Shown here piece by piece: positions 6,861 through 7,064 of a stretch of DNA of 7,064 bases. Positions within the stretch are counted from its first letter, which is position 1. The number at the start of each line of letters is the position of its first letter. The notes beneath the pieces were generated by a model. The model saw nothing but the letters and a program-made list of their open reading frames with translations. It was not told where the DNA came from and did not search any database. Source of the stretch: Dokdonella_A sp035263065 (lineage in GTDB: Bacteria; Pseudomonadota; Gammaproteobacteria; Xanthomonadales; Rhodanobacteraceae); NCBI GenBank assembly GCA_035263065.1, contig DATFRS010000087.1, forward strand, positions 1 to 7,064, read 5' to 3'. A program made the position numbers and the translations under genes.

Positions 6861-7064
6861 ATGGCCATCACCCGTTACAGCCCGTGGCACGTCCACGGCA
6901 ACAACTTCCAGGACGAGATCCGGAACGTGTTCGACCGCTTCTTCCAGACCGAAGAGACGGATCAGTCGAACGTCGTCACGAGCCAGTGGACGCCGCGCGT
7001 CGACATCAAGGAAGAGGACAGCCGCTTCGTCATCTTCGCCGACATTCCCGGCGTCGATCCGAAG
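6861..7064 (+). CDS. Hsp20/alpha-crystallin small heat-shock protein, 3' end missing
   Basis: ATP-independent holdase chaperone that binds unfolding proteins during heat or oxidative stress and passes them to the DnaK/ClpB system. Sixty-eight N-terminal residues are present, beginning MAITRYSPWH. The N-terminal arm has an amphipathic segment NFQDEIRNVFDRFF (15-28), followed by the start of the alpha-crystallin domain at WTPRVDIKEEDSRFVIFADIPGVDPK (43-68), which is highly characteristic of bacterial Hsp20. The rest of the domain and the C-terminal I-X-I motif are outside the window. The start at 6861 has GGAG seven bases upstream. A sigma-32-like promoter and a potentially thermosensing leader precede it. 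The gene is divergent from the peroxiredoxin gene, with 199 bases between the starts. Confidence 0.94.
   Translation, partial: MAITRYSPWHVHGNNFQDEIRNVFDRFFQTEETDQSNVVTSQWTPRVDIKEEDSRFVIFADIPGVDPK

Overview
This window is chromosomal DNA from a high-GC proteobacterium. I read it as most likely a gammaproteobacterium of the Xanthomonadales/Nevskiales type, with a betaproteobacterium as the alternative. The reasons are the strong G/C bias at third codon positions, a GyrA close in length to and co-numbered with the E. coli protein, a separate CysD/CysN pair, and the mtnA-gyrA neighbourhood I recall from Pseudomonas and Xanthomonas-like genomes. The taxonomic call is inference from protein style, not a search result.

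Layout, left to right. (1) Minus strand, 1-1647: cysD followed by cysN, the two subunits of ATP sulfurylase. cysN runs off the left edge, and its only plausible start is a CTG that overlaps the cysD stop. (2) 1648-1823: a divergent intergenic region in which I see no convincing promoter or ribosome-binding site. (3) Plus strand, 1824-6080: mtnA (methionine salvage), a small GtrA-family membrane protein 14 bases later, then gyrA (DNA gyrase A subunit) with its own extended -10 promoter and a structured leader. (4) 6087-6174: an 88-bp quasi-palindromic repeat that fills nearly the whole gap between the converging gyrA and peroxiredoxin genes. (5) Minus strand, 6182-6661: a Prx5-type peroxiredoxin. 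(6) 6662-6860: a divergent regulatory region with a sigma-32-like promoter and a short leader that could pair with the ribosome-binding site. (7) Plus strand, 6861 to the right edge: the start of an Hsp20 small heat-shock protein.

Functionally the window joins inorganic sulfate activation (CysDN) and recycling of methionine sulfur (MtnA), then the housekeeping gyrase gene, then a divergent stress pair (peroxiredoxin and Hsp20). The genes themselves are ordinary. The most interesting signals are non-coding or translational: the 88-bp element, whose two hairpin arms differ by compensatory base-pair changes; the CTG start of cysN; and the possible thermosensor in the hsp20 leader. I found no evidence of a new multi-gene system, CRISPR array, RNA gene, transposase or prophage.
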